The notes under the pieces were generated by a model, which was not told the origin of the DNA, did not search any database, and was given only the letters and a program-made list of their open reading frames with translations. A stretch of 64,000 bases of DNA from Nocardioides sp. R-C-SC26. GTDB lineage: Bacteria; Actinomycetota; Actinomycetes; Propionibacteriales; Nocardioidaceae. Where the stretch lies: positions 1 through 64,000 of the forward strand of contig NZ_JAHRHK010000001.1 in the NCBI RefSeq assembly GCF_021246465.1. Direction: 5' to 3'. A program made the translations under genes and the position numbers. Below, piece after piece: positions 18,019 to 26,256 of this stretch (positions are counted from its first letter, which is position 1; each line of letters opens with the position of its first letter).

Positions 18019-18383
18019 TCACAGCAGTGCACCATGGTGAACGTAGAGCGATGGCGCCGGCATTCCCCCTACGGCGAGTGTTCTCTGGACATCGAGTGAC
18101 AGACCGGCTCGCATCGCGACATCGACAGCCCACCAGTTGGCCGAGGTGACGTGGCCGATCGTGAACGGCTCCTCCCCGGCCAGCGCGAGACACGCGAGGA
18201 GCAGCCGCGCGGCGGCGCCTCGTCCTCGCCCGCGAGCTGGAGGGTCTCGGTGCCTCGTTCGGGCGATCGGAAGGCGGGTTCCTTCGTCTAACGGTGGTCG
18301 ACGTCGAGGAACGCATCAGCGGTGATCTCCTCGGCCGCCGGCACGTCGTCCGTGGTCATCGGGCGGATCCGGACCTCGCTCAC
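18019..18383 (-). pseudogene. Decayed two-domain GNAT acetyltransferase
   Basis: The - strand carries both ends of an acetyltransferase gene but not its middle. The 5' part starts at GTG 18383 and reads EVRIRPMTTDDVPAAEEITADAFLD before a stop. A second frame further on reads EEPFTIGHVTSANWWAVDV and ends in YVHHGALL with a stop at 18019. These match the two ends of a family of about 290 residues (recalled from family knowledge), so roughly 170 codons are deleted and the frame is broken. The remnant lies in the 500-bp gap between nadA and glycerate kinase, which otherwise holds only promoter sequence. Confidence 0.72.
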
Positions 18384-18416
18384 GCCTCCATCGTGCCGGT
18401 CGGCCACCATAGGCGT

Positions 18417-19502
18417 ATGCGAGTCCTGGTCGCCCCCGACAAGTTCGCCGGAACGCTCACCGCCGTGGAGGCCGCTGAGGCGATCGCGGCCGGATGGCGC
18501 CGACATGCCCCTGGCGACACCGTCGATCTCGCTCCGATGTCGGACGGCGGACCCGGCTTCGTCGACGTGCTGCACGCGGCCCTCGGCGGCGAGATCCAGG
18601 TGGCGACGGTCGCCGGCCCGGACGGGGTGAGTGTGCCTGCGTCCTTCCTGCTCGTAGGGGAGACCGCCTACGTCGAGAGCTCCCAGGCGTGCGGCCTGCA
18701 CCTGCTCGGCTCCACCCCGACCGACGCCGCGACGACGTTGGGCGTCGGTTCGATGCTGCGCCACGCCGTCGAGTCGGGCGCACGACGAGTAGTGGTCGGC
18801 CTCGGAGGCAGCGGCACCACCGACGGTGGAGCGGGGCTGCTCGCAGGGCTCGGCGCCGAGGGCGATCGCGACCTGACGGCGGGTGCGCAGGGCCTCCGAG
18901 GCCTTACCCGTGTCGACCTGGCACCGGCTGCTGCGATCCTTGATGGCATCGAGGTGGTCATCGCGAGCGATGTCGACAATCCGCTCACGGGGCTGTTCGG
19001 TGCCGCCAAGACCTATGGCCCGCAGAAGGGCTTGCTCGAGGAGCGCATCGCCGAGGTCGACGCACTCCTTGAGCAGTACGCCACGGTGGTCGATCGACGG
19101 CTCTCGTTGGAGAAGGGTGCCGGTGCTGCCGGCGGGCTCGGCTTCGCGCTGCTGGCGCTCGGGGCGCGCCGTGAGCCCGGCATCGGCCTGGTGACCGAGG
19201 CGGTGGGGCTGGTCGAGCGTGCGCGGGCGTCGGATCTGGTCATCACGGGCGAAGGCGCTTTCGACTTCTCGAGCCGCTCCGGAAAGGTGCCCTACGGCGT
19301 CGCCGAGGTCGCGGCGCAGGCGGTTCGCCCGTGCATCGCTCTGGCCGGCCAGGTGCTGGTGGGATCCCGGGAGATGCGTGCACTCGGCGTGGAATCGGCC
19401 TATGCGATGGTCGACCTCGCCGGTCACGAGCGTGCGTTCGCGGAACCTGGCGTCGTCCTGTCGGAACTGGCCGAGCGCGCCGCACGCACCTGGTCCAGGT
19501 AG
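18417..19502 (+). CDS. glxK: Glycerate kinase
   Basis: A 361-residue member of the GckA/GlxK family, phosphorylating D-glycerate with ATP. The N-terminus MRVLVAPDKFAGTLTAVEAA and internal motifs MSDGGPGFVD, VVVGLGGSGTTDGGAGLL and VITGEGAFDFSSRSGKVPYGVA are diagnostic. ATG 18417 fits the family start; upstream in-frame codons belong to the pseudogene region. It lies next to the HesB gene and close to adenosine kinase, the order I recall from M. tuberculosis Rv2205c-Rv2202c. Confidence 0.92.
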   Translation: MRVLVAPDKFAGTLTAVEAAEAIAAGWRRHAPGDTVDLAPMSDGGPGFVDVLHAALGGEIQVATVAGPDGVSVPASFLLVGETAYVESSQACGLHLLGSTPTDAATTLGVGSMLRHAVESGARRVVVGLGGSGTTDGGAGLLAGLGAEGDRDLTAGAQGLRGLTRVDLAPAAAILDGIEVVIASDVDNPLTGLFGAAKTYGPQKGLLEERIAEVDALLEQYATVVDRRLSLEKGAGAAGGLGFALLALGARREPGIGLVTEAVGLVERARASDLVITGEGAFDFSSRSGKVPYGVAEVAAQAVRPCIALAGQVLVGSREMRALGVESAYAMVDLAGHERAFAEPGVVLSELAERAARTWSR

Positions 19503-19636
19503 GGGCGTTCCGGTGTCGCGACACGTCGGCGGGCAGTGCTGCTCATCCGGAACTCGCCGGGCATCGGAATACCCACGCGTGTGCGACGATTGAGACTCAT
19601 ACGTTCCGTTTCCCCGCTGACTTTGGGAGTCACTCC

Positions 19637-19999
19637 ATGACTGAGCAGGTCGAGACCACGACCGAGCGTCGCACCGACCAGATCAACCTGTCGCCGGTGG
19701 CGGCAGCCAAGGTCAAGAGCCTGTTGGAGCAGGAGGGTCGCGACGACCTCCAGTTGCGCATCTCCGTGCAGCCCGGTGGCTGCAGCGGTCTGCGTTACCA
19801 GCTGTTCTTCGACGAGCGCACCCTCGACGGTGACGTCGTCACCGACTTCGACGGCGTGGCCGTCGTCGTCGACCGGATGAGCGTGCCGTACCTCAACGGT
19901 GCCGAGATCGACTTCGTCGACAGCATCGAGAAGCAGGGCTTCACCATCGACAACCCGAACGCCACGGGTTCGTGCGCGTGCGGTGACTCCTTCCACTGA
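19637..19999 (+). CDS. HesB/IscA-type iron-sulfur carrier
   Basis: A 120-residue A-type Fe-S cluster carrier. The three conserved Cys are Cys49 (PGGCSGLRYQL), Cys113 and Cys115 (GSCACGDSF), the classic cluster ligands. It probably passes clusters to apo-proteins, as ErpA/IscA do. ATG 19637 is preceded by GGGAG. It lies near a cysteine desulfurase/TusA pair (21.5-22.8 kb), consistent with sulfur and Fe-S traffic serving the respiratory genes beyond. Confidence 0.92.
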   Translation: MTEQVETTTERRTDQINLSPVAAAKVKSLLEQEGRDDLQLRISVQPGGCSGLRYQLFFDERTLDGDVVTDFDGVAVVVDRMSVPYLNGAEIDFVDSIEKQGFTIDNPNATGSCACGDSFH

Positions 20000-20080
20000 T
20001 CGAGGCCGAGGCACGACGTCGCGAAGCGCGTCGAAACCCGATGGGCCGACGGTTCACCTGAGCCGACGAGCTCACCAGAG

Positions 20081-20123
20081 CGATGACGAAGGGCCCCGCC
20101 GATGGCGGGGCCCTTCGTCATCG
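20081..20123. terminator. Bidirectional terminator, 20-bp perfect stem
   Basis: Perfect 20-bp inverted repeat (CGATGACGAAGGGCCCCGCC and its complement) around GAT, between the HesB gene (+) and the converging small gene (-). It is the longest perfect hairpin in the window. No T run, but this strength suits termination in both directions. Confidence 0.8.
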
Positions 20124-20158
20124 CCCGGCTGCGTGAGCCGGTGGTTCGGTGGACCCGG

Positions 20159-20377
20159 TCAGTCGCCGTAGATCGCCGCGACGAGGTGCGCTGTCGCGGC
20201 ACTGACCTGGATGGTCGGCTTGCCGCGCTCCGCGGGCTGGTCGTCGAAGTGCAGGCTCGGCGGGGCCGTGCTGATCCGCTCGATCGCGCGCTGCAGTGCG
20301 CCGTCGAGCGAGCGGCAGTCGGCGCGCATCTCCTCGGGCGTCGCCAGGTCGTCGTAGGCGGAGGTGTGCGGCGTCAT
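20159..20377 (-). CDS. Small conserved-type hypothetical protein
   Basis: A 72-residue soluble protein, mildly acidic, with no recognised domain. Support for reality: strong GC bias at third codon positions, a TAGCGT box 7 nt before the ATG on the - strand (leaderless signature), and a terminator directly after the stop. It is divergent from the adenosine kinase gene. Function unknown. Confidence 0.6.
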   Translation of the reverse strand: MTPHTSAYDDLATPEEMRADCRSLDGALQRAIERISTAPPSLHFDDQPAERGKPTIQVSAATAHLVAAIYGD

Positions 20378-20384
20378 GCTCTCG

Positions 20385-20390
20385 ACGCTA
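20385..20390 (-). promoter_or_regulatory. Leaderless -10 box for the 72-residue gene
   Basis: TAGCGT on the - strand ending 7 nt before the ATG at 20377. It supports this small gene as a real transcription unit. Confidence 0.45.
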
Positions 20391-20493
20391 AGGGCTACTG
20401 ACGCGTAGACCCAGCGTCCTCAGGTGAACTACCGGTGGGTAACCCGAGGGTGCCGAGAGTCGACCGGGAATCGGCGAGCGCGGACGCCGTCAG

Positions 20494-20499
20494 TAGGGT
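20494..20499 (+). promoter_or_regulatory. Leaderless -10 box for adoK
   Basis: TAGGGT followed by 7 nt and the ATG at 20507; no SD is present. Confidence 0.5.
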
Positions 20500-20506
20500 G
20501 CGCGCC

Positions 20507-21481
20507 ATGCCTCTGCTGATCGCCGGGTCCATCGCCACCGACCACCTGATGACCTTCGACGGGCGGTTCGCCGACTCCCTCGTCGTCGACCAGCTCGACA
20601 AGCTCTCGGTGTCCTTCCTGGTGCAGGACCTGGAGATCCGTCGGGGCGGGGTCGCCCCGAACATGTGCTTCGGGCTCGGGCGTCTCGGGCTGCGTCCGGT
20701 GCTCGTGGGTGCGGCCGGTGAGGACTTCGGCGACTACCGCTCCTGGCTGGAGCGCCACGGCGTCGACTGCGCGTCGGTGCACATCTCCGACTCCAAGCAC
20801 ACCGCGCGCTTCGTCTGCACCACCGATGCGACGATGGCGCAGTTCGCGTCCTTCTACCCCGGCGCCATGAGCGAGGCGCGGCTGATCGAGCTGGGCCCGA
20901 TCGTGGCCCGCGTCGGCGAGCCCGACTACGTCCTGGTCGGTGCCGACGACCCCGACGCGATGCGTCGCCACACGCAGGAGTGCCGCCAGCGCGGCTATCG
21001 CTTCATCGCCGACTGCTCTCAGCAGCTCGCCTTCGGCGACGGCGACCTGATCCGCGACCTGATCGACGGCGCCTCGATCCTCTTCTCCAACGAGTACGAG
21101 TCCCACATGATCGAGCAGAAGACGGGGTGGTCGGCCGAGGAGGTCCTGGACCGTGTCGGCATCCAGGTCACCACGCTCGGCAAGGACGGCGTGCGCGTGC
21201 TGCGCGCGGGGGAGGACCCGATCGAGGTGGCGGCCGCCCGCGACGTCACCGCGGTCGAGCCCACCGGCGTCGGCGACGCCTTCCGGGCCGGATTCCTGGC
21301 CTCGCTGGCCTGGGGACAGTCGTTGGAGCGCGCCGCGCAGGTCGGCTGCGTGCTCGCCGCCTACGTGGTCGAGACCGTGGGCACCCAGGAGTACACCTTC
21401 ACCGCCGCGCAGTTCGTCGCGCGGGTCGAGGCCTCCTACGGCGCGGAGGCGGCCGCCGAGGTCGCCGAGCACCTGCGCTGA
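20507..21481 (+). CDS. adoK: Adenosine kinase-type PfkB carbohydrate kinase
   Basis: A 324-residue ribokinase-fold enzyme. It matches the actinobacterial adenosine kinase pattern closely: GSIATDHLMTFDGRF, SFLVQDLEIRRGGVAPNM, SFYPGAMSEARLIELG, TTLGKDGVRV and the catalytic Asp in PTGVGDAFRAGFLASL. The M. tuberculosis relative (Rv2202c, as I recall) phosphorylates adenosine to AMP. Placement between HesB and ctaC is the same as there. An alternative is ribokinase with another sugar or nucleoside as substrate. Confidence 0.85.
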   Translation: MPLLIAGSIATDHLMTFDGRFADSLVVDQLDKLSVSFLVQDLEIRRGGVAPNMCFGLGRLGLRPVLVGAAGEDFGDYRSWLERHGVDCASVHISDSKHTARFVCTTDATMAQFASFYPGAMSEARLIELGPIVARVGEPDYVLVGADDPDAMRRHTQECRQRGYRFIADCSQQLAFGDGDLIRDLIDGASILFSNEYESHMIEQKTGWSAEEVLDRVGIQVTTLGKDGVRVLRAGEDPIEVAAARDVTAVEPTGVGDAFRAGFLASLAWGQSLERAAQVGCVLAAYVVETVGTQEYTFTAAQFVARVEASYGAEAAAEVAEHLR

Positions 21482-21498
21482 TACGCCGCTCCCATCGC

Positions 21499-21723
21499 TC
21501 AGGCGAGACGTCGCACGAGGTAGCGCGGCACGCCGTCGTCGGCCGCGTCCTCGCCGACGTACTCGTGCTGCTTCATCCGACACCACGCCGGCACGTCGTA
21601 GCGCGCGGCAGCGTCGTCGGCCACCACGGCGACCACGTCGCCGACGGGGACGTCGCCGATGTGGCGCGCCAACGCGATGATCGGCGCGGGACAGACCATC
21701 GACCGGCAGTCGAGCTCGATCAC
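21499..21723 (-). CDS. TusA family sulfurtransferase
   Basis: A 74-residue sulfur-relay protein: ELDCRSMVCPAPIIALARHI carries the active Cys in the CPxP signature, followed by the beta-strand VGDVVAVVADDAAARYDVPAWC. GTG start at 21723 overlaps the stop of the cysteine desulfurase gene (GTGA), so the pair is co-translated. It would accept persulfide sulfur from that enzyme. Final acceptor unknown (tRNA thiolation or cofactor sulfuration are options). Confidence 0.87.
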   Translation of the reverse strand: MIELDCRSMVCPAPIIALARHIGDVPVGDVVAVVADDAAARYDVPAWCRMKQHEYVGEDAADDGVPRYLVRRLA

Positions 21724-22826
21724 GAGCGCACCTCGGCGAGCGCCTCGGGCAGGGCGGCGCAGAACCGGTCGACGTCCGCGTCGGTCGTGGATCGACCGAC
21801 CGAGACCCGCACGTTCCCGTGAGTGAGGGCCCCCATGGCGGCGAGGACGTGCGAGGGCTCGAGCGTCGACGTGGTGCACGCCGACCCGCTGGCGACACCG
21901 AAACCGCGGCGGTTCAAGGCGCTCACGATGGCCTCGCCGTTGACGTAGAGGCAGGAGAACGTGGCCAGGTGCGGCAGCCGTAGCTCGGGGTCGCCGACCA
22001 CCTCGCTGTCGGGGAGCGCGGCTGCGGCCGAGCGGATGCGCTCGATCTGGGCGTGCTGGCGCCGATTGGTCTCCTCGCGTTCGGCGCACACGGCCTGCAA
22101 CGCCGCCGCTGCGGCGAGGGCGGCGGGCACGTTCTCGAACCCGGTCGTGCGGTGGTCGACGCGGTCGTCGGTGGGGAACGGCGACTGCCAGGCCGCTCCG
22201 TGACGCACCACCAGGACCCCGACGCCGGCCGGCCCGCCCCATTTGTGCGCGGACCCGGCGAGGGCCGACCAGCGCCGGGGGAGCGGTAGGCGTCCCATCG
22301 AGGCGCACGCGTCGACGAACAGCGGCAGGTCGTCGGGGAGGTCCAGTTCGTCGACCGGTTGCAGGGTCGCGACCTCGTGGTTCGCCGTCTGCACGGCGAC
22401 CACGGTGCACTCCTCCTCCACAGCACGCGCGAGCGCGTCCTCGGCGTCGATGCGTCCCTGGGCGTCGACGCCGAGCAGGACCGACTCGCCCCACCAGTCC
22501 GCCGCATGGCGGACGGCGGCATGCTCCACCGAGGTCAGGGCGATGCGACGTCGGGGGCTGGATGCGGCCGAGGCGAGCCCGAGCAGTCCGCGGTGCACCG
22601 CCTCGGTGCCGGACGCGACGAAGGAGATCTCGTCGGCGCGCACGTCGAGGCACTCGGCGACCACGGCCCGGGCGTTGTCGAGCATCAGCCGCGCGTCACG
22701 GGCGACGTCGTGCAGCCGACGGGGATCGGCGAAGCCGCGGTCGAGTGCGGCGAGGAACATCTCTCGCGCGGCCGGGTGGAGGGGCTCGGACGACGCGACG
22801 TCGAGGTAGTGCGCGCGTGCGGTCAC
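21720..22826 (-). CDS. Cysteine desulfurase (IscS/NifS-like)
   Basis: A 368-residue PLP-dependent aminotransferase fold enzyme that removes sulfur from cysteine. The PLP lysine is Lys195 in GSAHKWGGP, and the catalytic Cys is Cys317 in GSACTTSTLEPSHVL, in the longer loop typical of the IscS group. TANHEVATLQPV and VDACASMG are further family marks. It is coupled to tusA. The start GTG at 22826 is leaderless (TAGATT 6 nt upstream). It is divergent from ctaC. Confidence 0.92.
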   Translation of the reverse strand: MTARAHYLDVASSEPLHPAAREMFLAALDRGFADPRRLHDVARDARLMLDNARAVVAECLDVRADEISFVASGTEAVHRGLLGLASAASSPRRRIALTSVEHAAVRHAADWWGESVLLGVDAQGRIDAEDALARAVEEECTVVAVQTANHEVATLQPVDELDLPDDLPLFVDACASMGRLPLPRRWSALAGSAHKWGGPAGVGVLVVRHGAAWQSPFPTDDRVDHRTTGFENVPAALAAAAALQAVCAEREETNRRQHAQIERIRSAAAALPDSEVVGDPELRLPHLATFSCLYVNGEAIVSALNRRGFGVASGSACTTSTLEPSHVLAAMGALTHGNVRVSVGRSTTDADVDRFCAALPEALAEVRS

Positions 22827-22832
22827 GGTGGG

Positions 22833-22838
22833 AATCTA
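22833..22838 (-). promoter_or_regulatory. Leaderless -10 box for cysteine desulfurase gene
   Basis: TAGATT on the - strand, 6 nt before the GTG at 22826; no SD. Confidence 0.5.
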
Positions 22839-23067
22839 CTGACTGACCCATGCGGTGATCCGCGATCGGGCCGATGTCGGACGGCGCCCGAGCGTGCACC
22901 GGGACGACGCCGCCTCCACAGCCCCGTCCCGCGGAATCACTTCACCGGGGCGTCCGTACGGCGAGGGCATCCTCTGAGGTAGCAGCGGCCCACCCCGACG
23001 CGATGCGGGGGCGCGTCTCCGCTACTGTTCGGCCTACATGTGACCGCCTGAGAGGAAGGCTCAAACC

Positions 23068-23955
23068 TTGAGTCTGCGACTCCCCGAGCGCCCGGCTGGA
23101 GCGGCGCGGCGACTGCGCCGCCTGATGCTGGCCAGCGCGTTGGGCTCCAGCCTGATCGTCCTAGGTGCGTGCGGCTCCGACTCGGAGCTCGAGCGCCTCG
23201 GTATGCCGAAGCCCGTGACCGTCGAGGGCGAGCACACCCTCGACCTGTGGCAGGGCGCGTGGATCGCCGCTCTCGTCACCGGTGTGATCGTGTGGGGCCT
23301 GATCTTCTACGCGATCTGGCGCTTCCGCCGTCGCCACGAGGACGAGATCCCGGTCCAGACGCGGTACAACCTGCCGCTCGAGATCTTCTACACGGTCTTC
23401 CCCATCATCATGGTGATCGTCTTCTTCGACCACACGATCCGGGTGCAGAACCTGGTGCTGAACGACGAGAACGTCGCGGTGGACAACACCGTCTACGTCG
23501 TGGGCCAGAAGTGGCAGTGGACGTTCAACTACCCCGAGGCCGTCGATGGTGAGAACGTCTTCGCCATCGGCGCAGGCAACGACATCCCCACCTTGGTGAT
23601 CCCGGTCGACCAGACCACGCGGTTCGAGCTGCGCAGCCCCGATGTCATCCACGACTTCGGTGTGCCCGGCTTCCTCATCAAGATGGACGTGATGCCGGGT
23701 CAGCCGAACCACTTCCAGGTCACGCCGAAGGAACTGGGTACCTACGCCGGCAAGTGCTACGAGCTCTGCGGCGCCTACCACTCGCGGATGCTCTTCAACG
23801 TCACGGTCGTGACGCAGGAGGAGTACGAGGCCTACCTCGAGCGGCAGGCTGCCGCCGGGTTCACCTCCGAGAAGCCGATCTGCGGCCCGACCTACGCCGA
23901 GGCGCAGGTCGGCCTGGATCCCGATGACGTCGACGTCGAGGAGGTCTGCGAGTGA
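23068..23955 (+). CDS. ctaC: Cytochrome c oxidase subunit II
   Basis: Membrane-anchored CuA subunit of the aa3 oxidase, 295 residues. The N-terminus is a lipoprotein signal with lipobox LGAC; two transmembrane helices follow (about 65-90 and 105-130), then a cupredoxin domain with the CuA motif [12 protein letters not shown]. It takes electrons from QcrC in the actinobacterial bc1-aa3 supercomplex. Rare TTG start at 23068, supported by GAGAGGAAGG directly upstream. The ctaD start overlaps its stop. A TACTGT at 23023-23028 is a candidate -10 box. Confidence 0.96.
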   Translation: MSLRLPERPAGAARRLRRLMLASALGSSLIVLGACGSDSELERLGMPKPVTVEGEHTLDLWQGAWIAALVTGVIVWGLIFYAIWRFRRRHEDEIPVQTRYNLPLEIFYTVFPIIMVIVFFDHTIRVQNLVLNDENVAVDNTVYVVGQKWQWTFNYPEAVDGENVFAIGAGNDIPTLVIPVDQTTRFELRSPDVIHDFGVPGFLIKMDVMPGQPNHFQVTPKELGTYAGKCYELCGAYHSRMLFNVTVVTQEEYEAYLERQAAAGFTSEKPICGPTYAEAQVGLDPDDVDVEEVCE

Positions 23956-25712
23956 ACGCCGCGAGCACCGCCACAGATACCGCTGTTCCGGGTCGCAAGC
24001 CGCTCGGAGAGCAGGTCGTCCGGTTGATGACGACGACCGATCACAAGCTGATCGGCAAGCTGTACCTGATCACCTCGTTCGCCTGGTTCCTCGTCGGCGG
24101 TCTGATGGCTCTGGTCATCCGCTCCGAGCTGGCCTTCCCGGGCAGCCAGGTGGTCAACGACGAGCTCTACAACCAGCTCTTCACCATGCACGGCACGATC
24201 ATGCTGCTGCTGTTCGCGACGCCGTTGTTCTTCGGCTTCGCCAACGTGATCATGCCGTTGCAGATCGGTGCTCCCGACGTCGCGTTCCCGCGTCTGAACA
24301 TGTTCAGTTACTGGCTGTTCCTGTTCGGTGGTCTGATCGCCGCCTCGGGCTTCCTGACCCCGGGCGGCGCGGCCTCCTTCGGCTGGTTCGCCTACGTCCC
24401 GCTCTCCGACGCGGTGAACTCCCCGGGCGTCGGTGGCGACCTGTGGATCATGGGTCTGTGGATGGCCGGACTGGGCTCGATCCTGGGTGCGGTCAACTTC
24501 ATCACCACCATCATCTGCATGCGCGCGCCCGGCATGACGATGTTCCGGATGCCGCTGTTCGTGTGGAACACGCTGATCACCAGCCTCCTGGTGCTCGTGG
24601 CGTTCCCGATCCTCGCCGGCGCGCTGCTCTCCCTCGAGGCCGACCGCCAGCTCGGCGCCCACGTCTTCGACAGCGCCCACGGCGGCGCGATCCTGTGGCA
24701 GCACCTGTTCTGGTTCTTCGGTCACCCCGAGGTCTACATCATCGCCCTGCCGTTCTTCGGCATCGTGACCGAGATCCTCCCGGTCTTCAGCCGCAAGCCG
24801 ATCTTCGGCTACATCGGCCTGGTCGGGGCGACCCTCGGCATCGCGATCCTCTCGGTGGCGGTGTGGGCCCACCACATGTTCGTCACCGGCGCGGTGAACC
24901 TGCCGTTCTTCTCGGGCATGACCTTCCTGATCGCGGTCCCGACAGGCGTGAAGTTCTTCAACTGGATCGGGACCATGTGGGGCGGGTCCATATCGTTCGA
25001 CACACCGATGCTGTGGTCGATCGGCTTCTTGACCACGTTCCTCTTCGGTGGTCTGACCGGCATCATCCTGGCCAGCCCCCCGCTCGACTTCGCCGTCTCC
25101 GACTCCTACTTCGTGGTGGCGCACTTCCACTACGTGGTGTTCGGAACCGTCGTGTTCGCCATGTTCGCCGGGTTCTACTTCTGGTGGCCGAAGATGACCG
25201 GGCGGATGCTCGACGAGCGGCTCGGCAAGGTCCACTTCTGGCTGCTGTTCATCGGCTTCCACACCACGTTCCTGGTCCAGCACTGGCTCGGCGTGGAGGG
25301 CATGCCGCGTCGGTACGCCGACTACCTGGCCTCGGATGGCTGGGATCTGCTCAACCAGATCTCGACCGTCGGTGCGTTCCTGCTGAGCCTGTCGATGATC
25401 CCGTTCTTCTACAACGTCTACGTCTCGCGGAAGAACCCCGTTGTGACCGTCGACGACCCGTGGGGCTGGGGACGCTCGCTGGAGTGGGCCACGTCCTGCC
25501 CGCCGCCGCGTCACAACTTCCACCGCCTTCCGCGTATCCGCTCGGAGTCGCCGGCGTTCGACCTGCACCACCCCGAGATCGCCGCGATCGAGCTCGACGA
25601 CAACCCGGCGGCACGCGACGGGCGGTTCGCCGACGCTCCGGACATGGAGGGTCGCGACACGCTCATCAAGGAGCGTCTGGCCACCGACACTGAGAAGGAC
25701 GGTGACTCCTGA
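23952..25712 (+). CDS. ctaD: Cytochrome c oxidase subunit I
   Basis: Catalytic heme-copper subunit, 586 residues, 12 transmembrane helices. Heme a and a3/CuB ligands are visible in [22 protein letters not shown] (His-Tyr cross-link pair), WAHHMF and [14 protein letters not shown] start overlaps the ctaC stop by 4 nt. The hydrophilic C-terminal tail of about 90 residues ([16 protein letters not shown]) is typical of actinobacterial CtaD. Confidence 0.97.
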   Translation: MNAASTATDTAVPGRKPLGEQVVRLMTTTDHKLIGKLYLITSFAWFLVGGLMALVIRSELAFPGSQVVNDELYNQLFTMHGTIMLLLFATPLFFGFANVIMPLQIGAPDVAFPRLNMFSYWLFLFGGLIAASGFLTPGGAASFGWFAYVPLSDAVNSPGVGGDLWIMGLWMAGLGSILGAVNFITTIICMRAPGMTMFRMPLFVWNTLITSLLVLVAFPILAGALLSLEADRQLGAHVFDSAHGGAILWQHLFWFFGHPEVYIIALPFFGIVTEILPVFSRKPIFGYIGLVGATLGIAILSVAVWAHHMFVTGAVNLPFFSGMTFLIAVPTGVKFFNWIGTMWGGSISFDTPMLWSIGFLTTFLFGGLTGIILASPPLDFAVSDSYFVVAHFHYVVFGTVVFAMFAGFYFWWPKMTGRMLDERLGKVHFWLLFIGFHTTFLVQHWLGVEGMPRRYADYLASDGWDLLNQISTVGAFLLSLSMIPFFYNVYVSRKNPVVTVDDPWGWGRSLEWATSCPPPRHNFHRLPRIRSESPAFDLHHPEIAAIELDDNPAARDGRFADAPDMEGRDTLIKERLATDTEKDGDS

Positions 25713-26134
25713 TGAAGGCCGAGACCTGGATGTTCGGGGTGTGCACGATCTTCCTCGTGCTGGTCACCCCCGCGTACTGGTTCGTCACCGACAGCGACGA
25801 CCACGGCACGACCGGCGACTGGACGGGCACCTCCGCCCTGGTCATGACCGGGCTGCTGACCTTGATGGTCACCATCTACCTGGGTTTCCAGGCCAAGCGG
25901 ATGGACGACCGTCCCGAGGACCGCAACGACGGCGAGATCGTCGACGGCGCCGGCGAGCTCGGCTTCTTCCCGCCGTACTCGTGGTGGCCGCTGTGGTGCG
26001 CGCTCACGCTCGGCGTGATGGTCTTCGGCGTCGCGGCGGGCGCTTGGTGGATGTTCATCATCGGCACGGTGCTCGGCGCCATCGCCACGAGCGGTCTGGT
26101 GTTCGAGTACTACCGAGGTGAGCACGCTCACTGA
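25712..26134 (+). CDS. ctaF: Cytochrome c oxidase subunit IV (actinobacterial type)
   Basis: A 140-residue membrane protein with four hydrophobic segments (starting [20 protein letters not shown], and SWWPLWCALTLGVMVFGVA further on). This small subunit is specific to actinobacterial aa3 oxidases. The ATG overlaps the ctaD stop by one base (TGATG). It ends the ctaCDF operon, before a strong hairpin. Confidence 0.93.
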   Translation: MKAETWMFGVCTIFLVLVTPAYWFVTDSDDHGTTGDWTGTSALVMTGLLTLMVTIYLGFQAKRMDDRPEDRNDGEIVDGAGELGFFPPYSWWPLWCALTLGVMVFGVAAGAWWMFIIGTVLGAIATSGLVFEYYRGEHAH

Positions 26135-26157
26135 CGCCCCCGCGTCCGCGATTCCTT

Positions 26158-26200
26158 GCTGCGCTGGTTGCTCCGGTTACCCTGGAGCAACCAGCGCAGC
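26158..26200 (+). terminator. Terminator of ctaCDF operon
   Basis: Perfect 17-bp arms (GCTGCGCTGGTTGCTCC and its complement) with a 9-nt loop, 23 bp after the ctaF stop, followed by TCTCGTTCC. Confidence 0.8.
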
Positions 26201-26256
26201 TCTCGTTCCGCCCCTCAGCGGCGGCTCGTCGACGCGCTTCGATCCCGGGGGTGTCC

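Noticed and set aside
18019-18383. Programmed frameshift in a functional GNAT gene
   Set aside because: Too much of the middle of the protein is missing for a frameshift alone to restore it; a deletion is needed.
23892-25571. 559-codon open frame antisense to ctaD
   Set aside because: Arg/His/Glu-rich shadow of a well conserved membrane protein gene.
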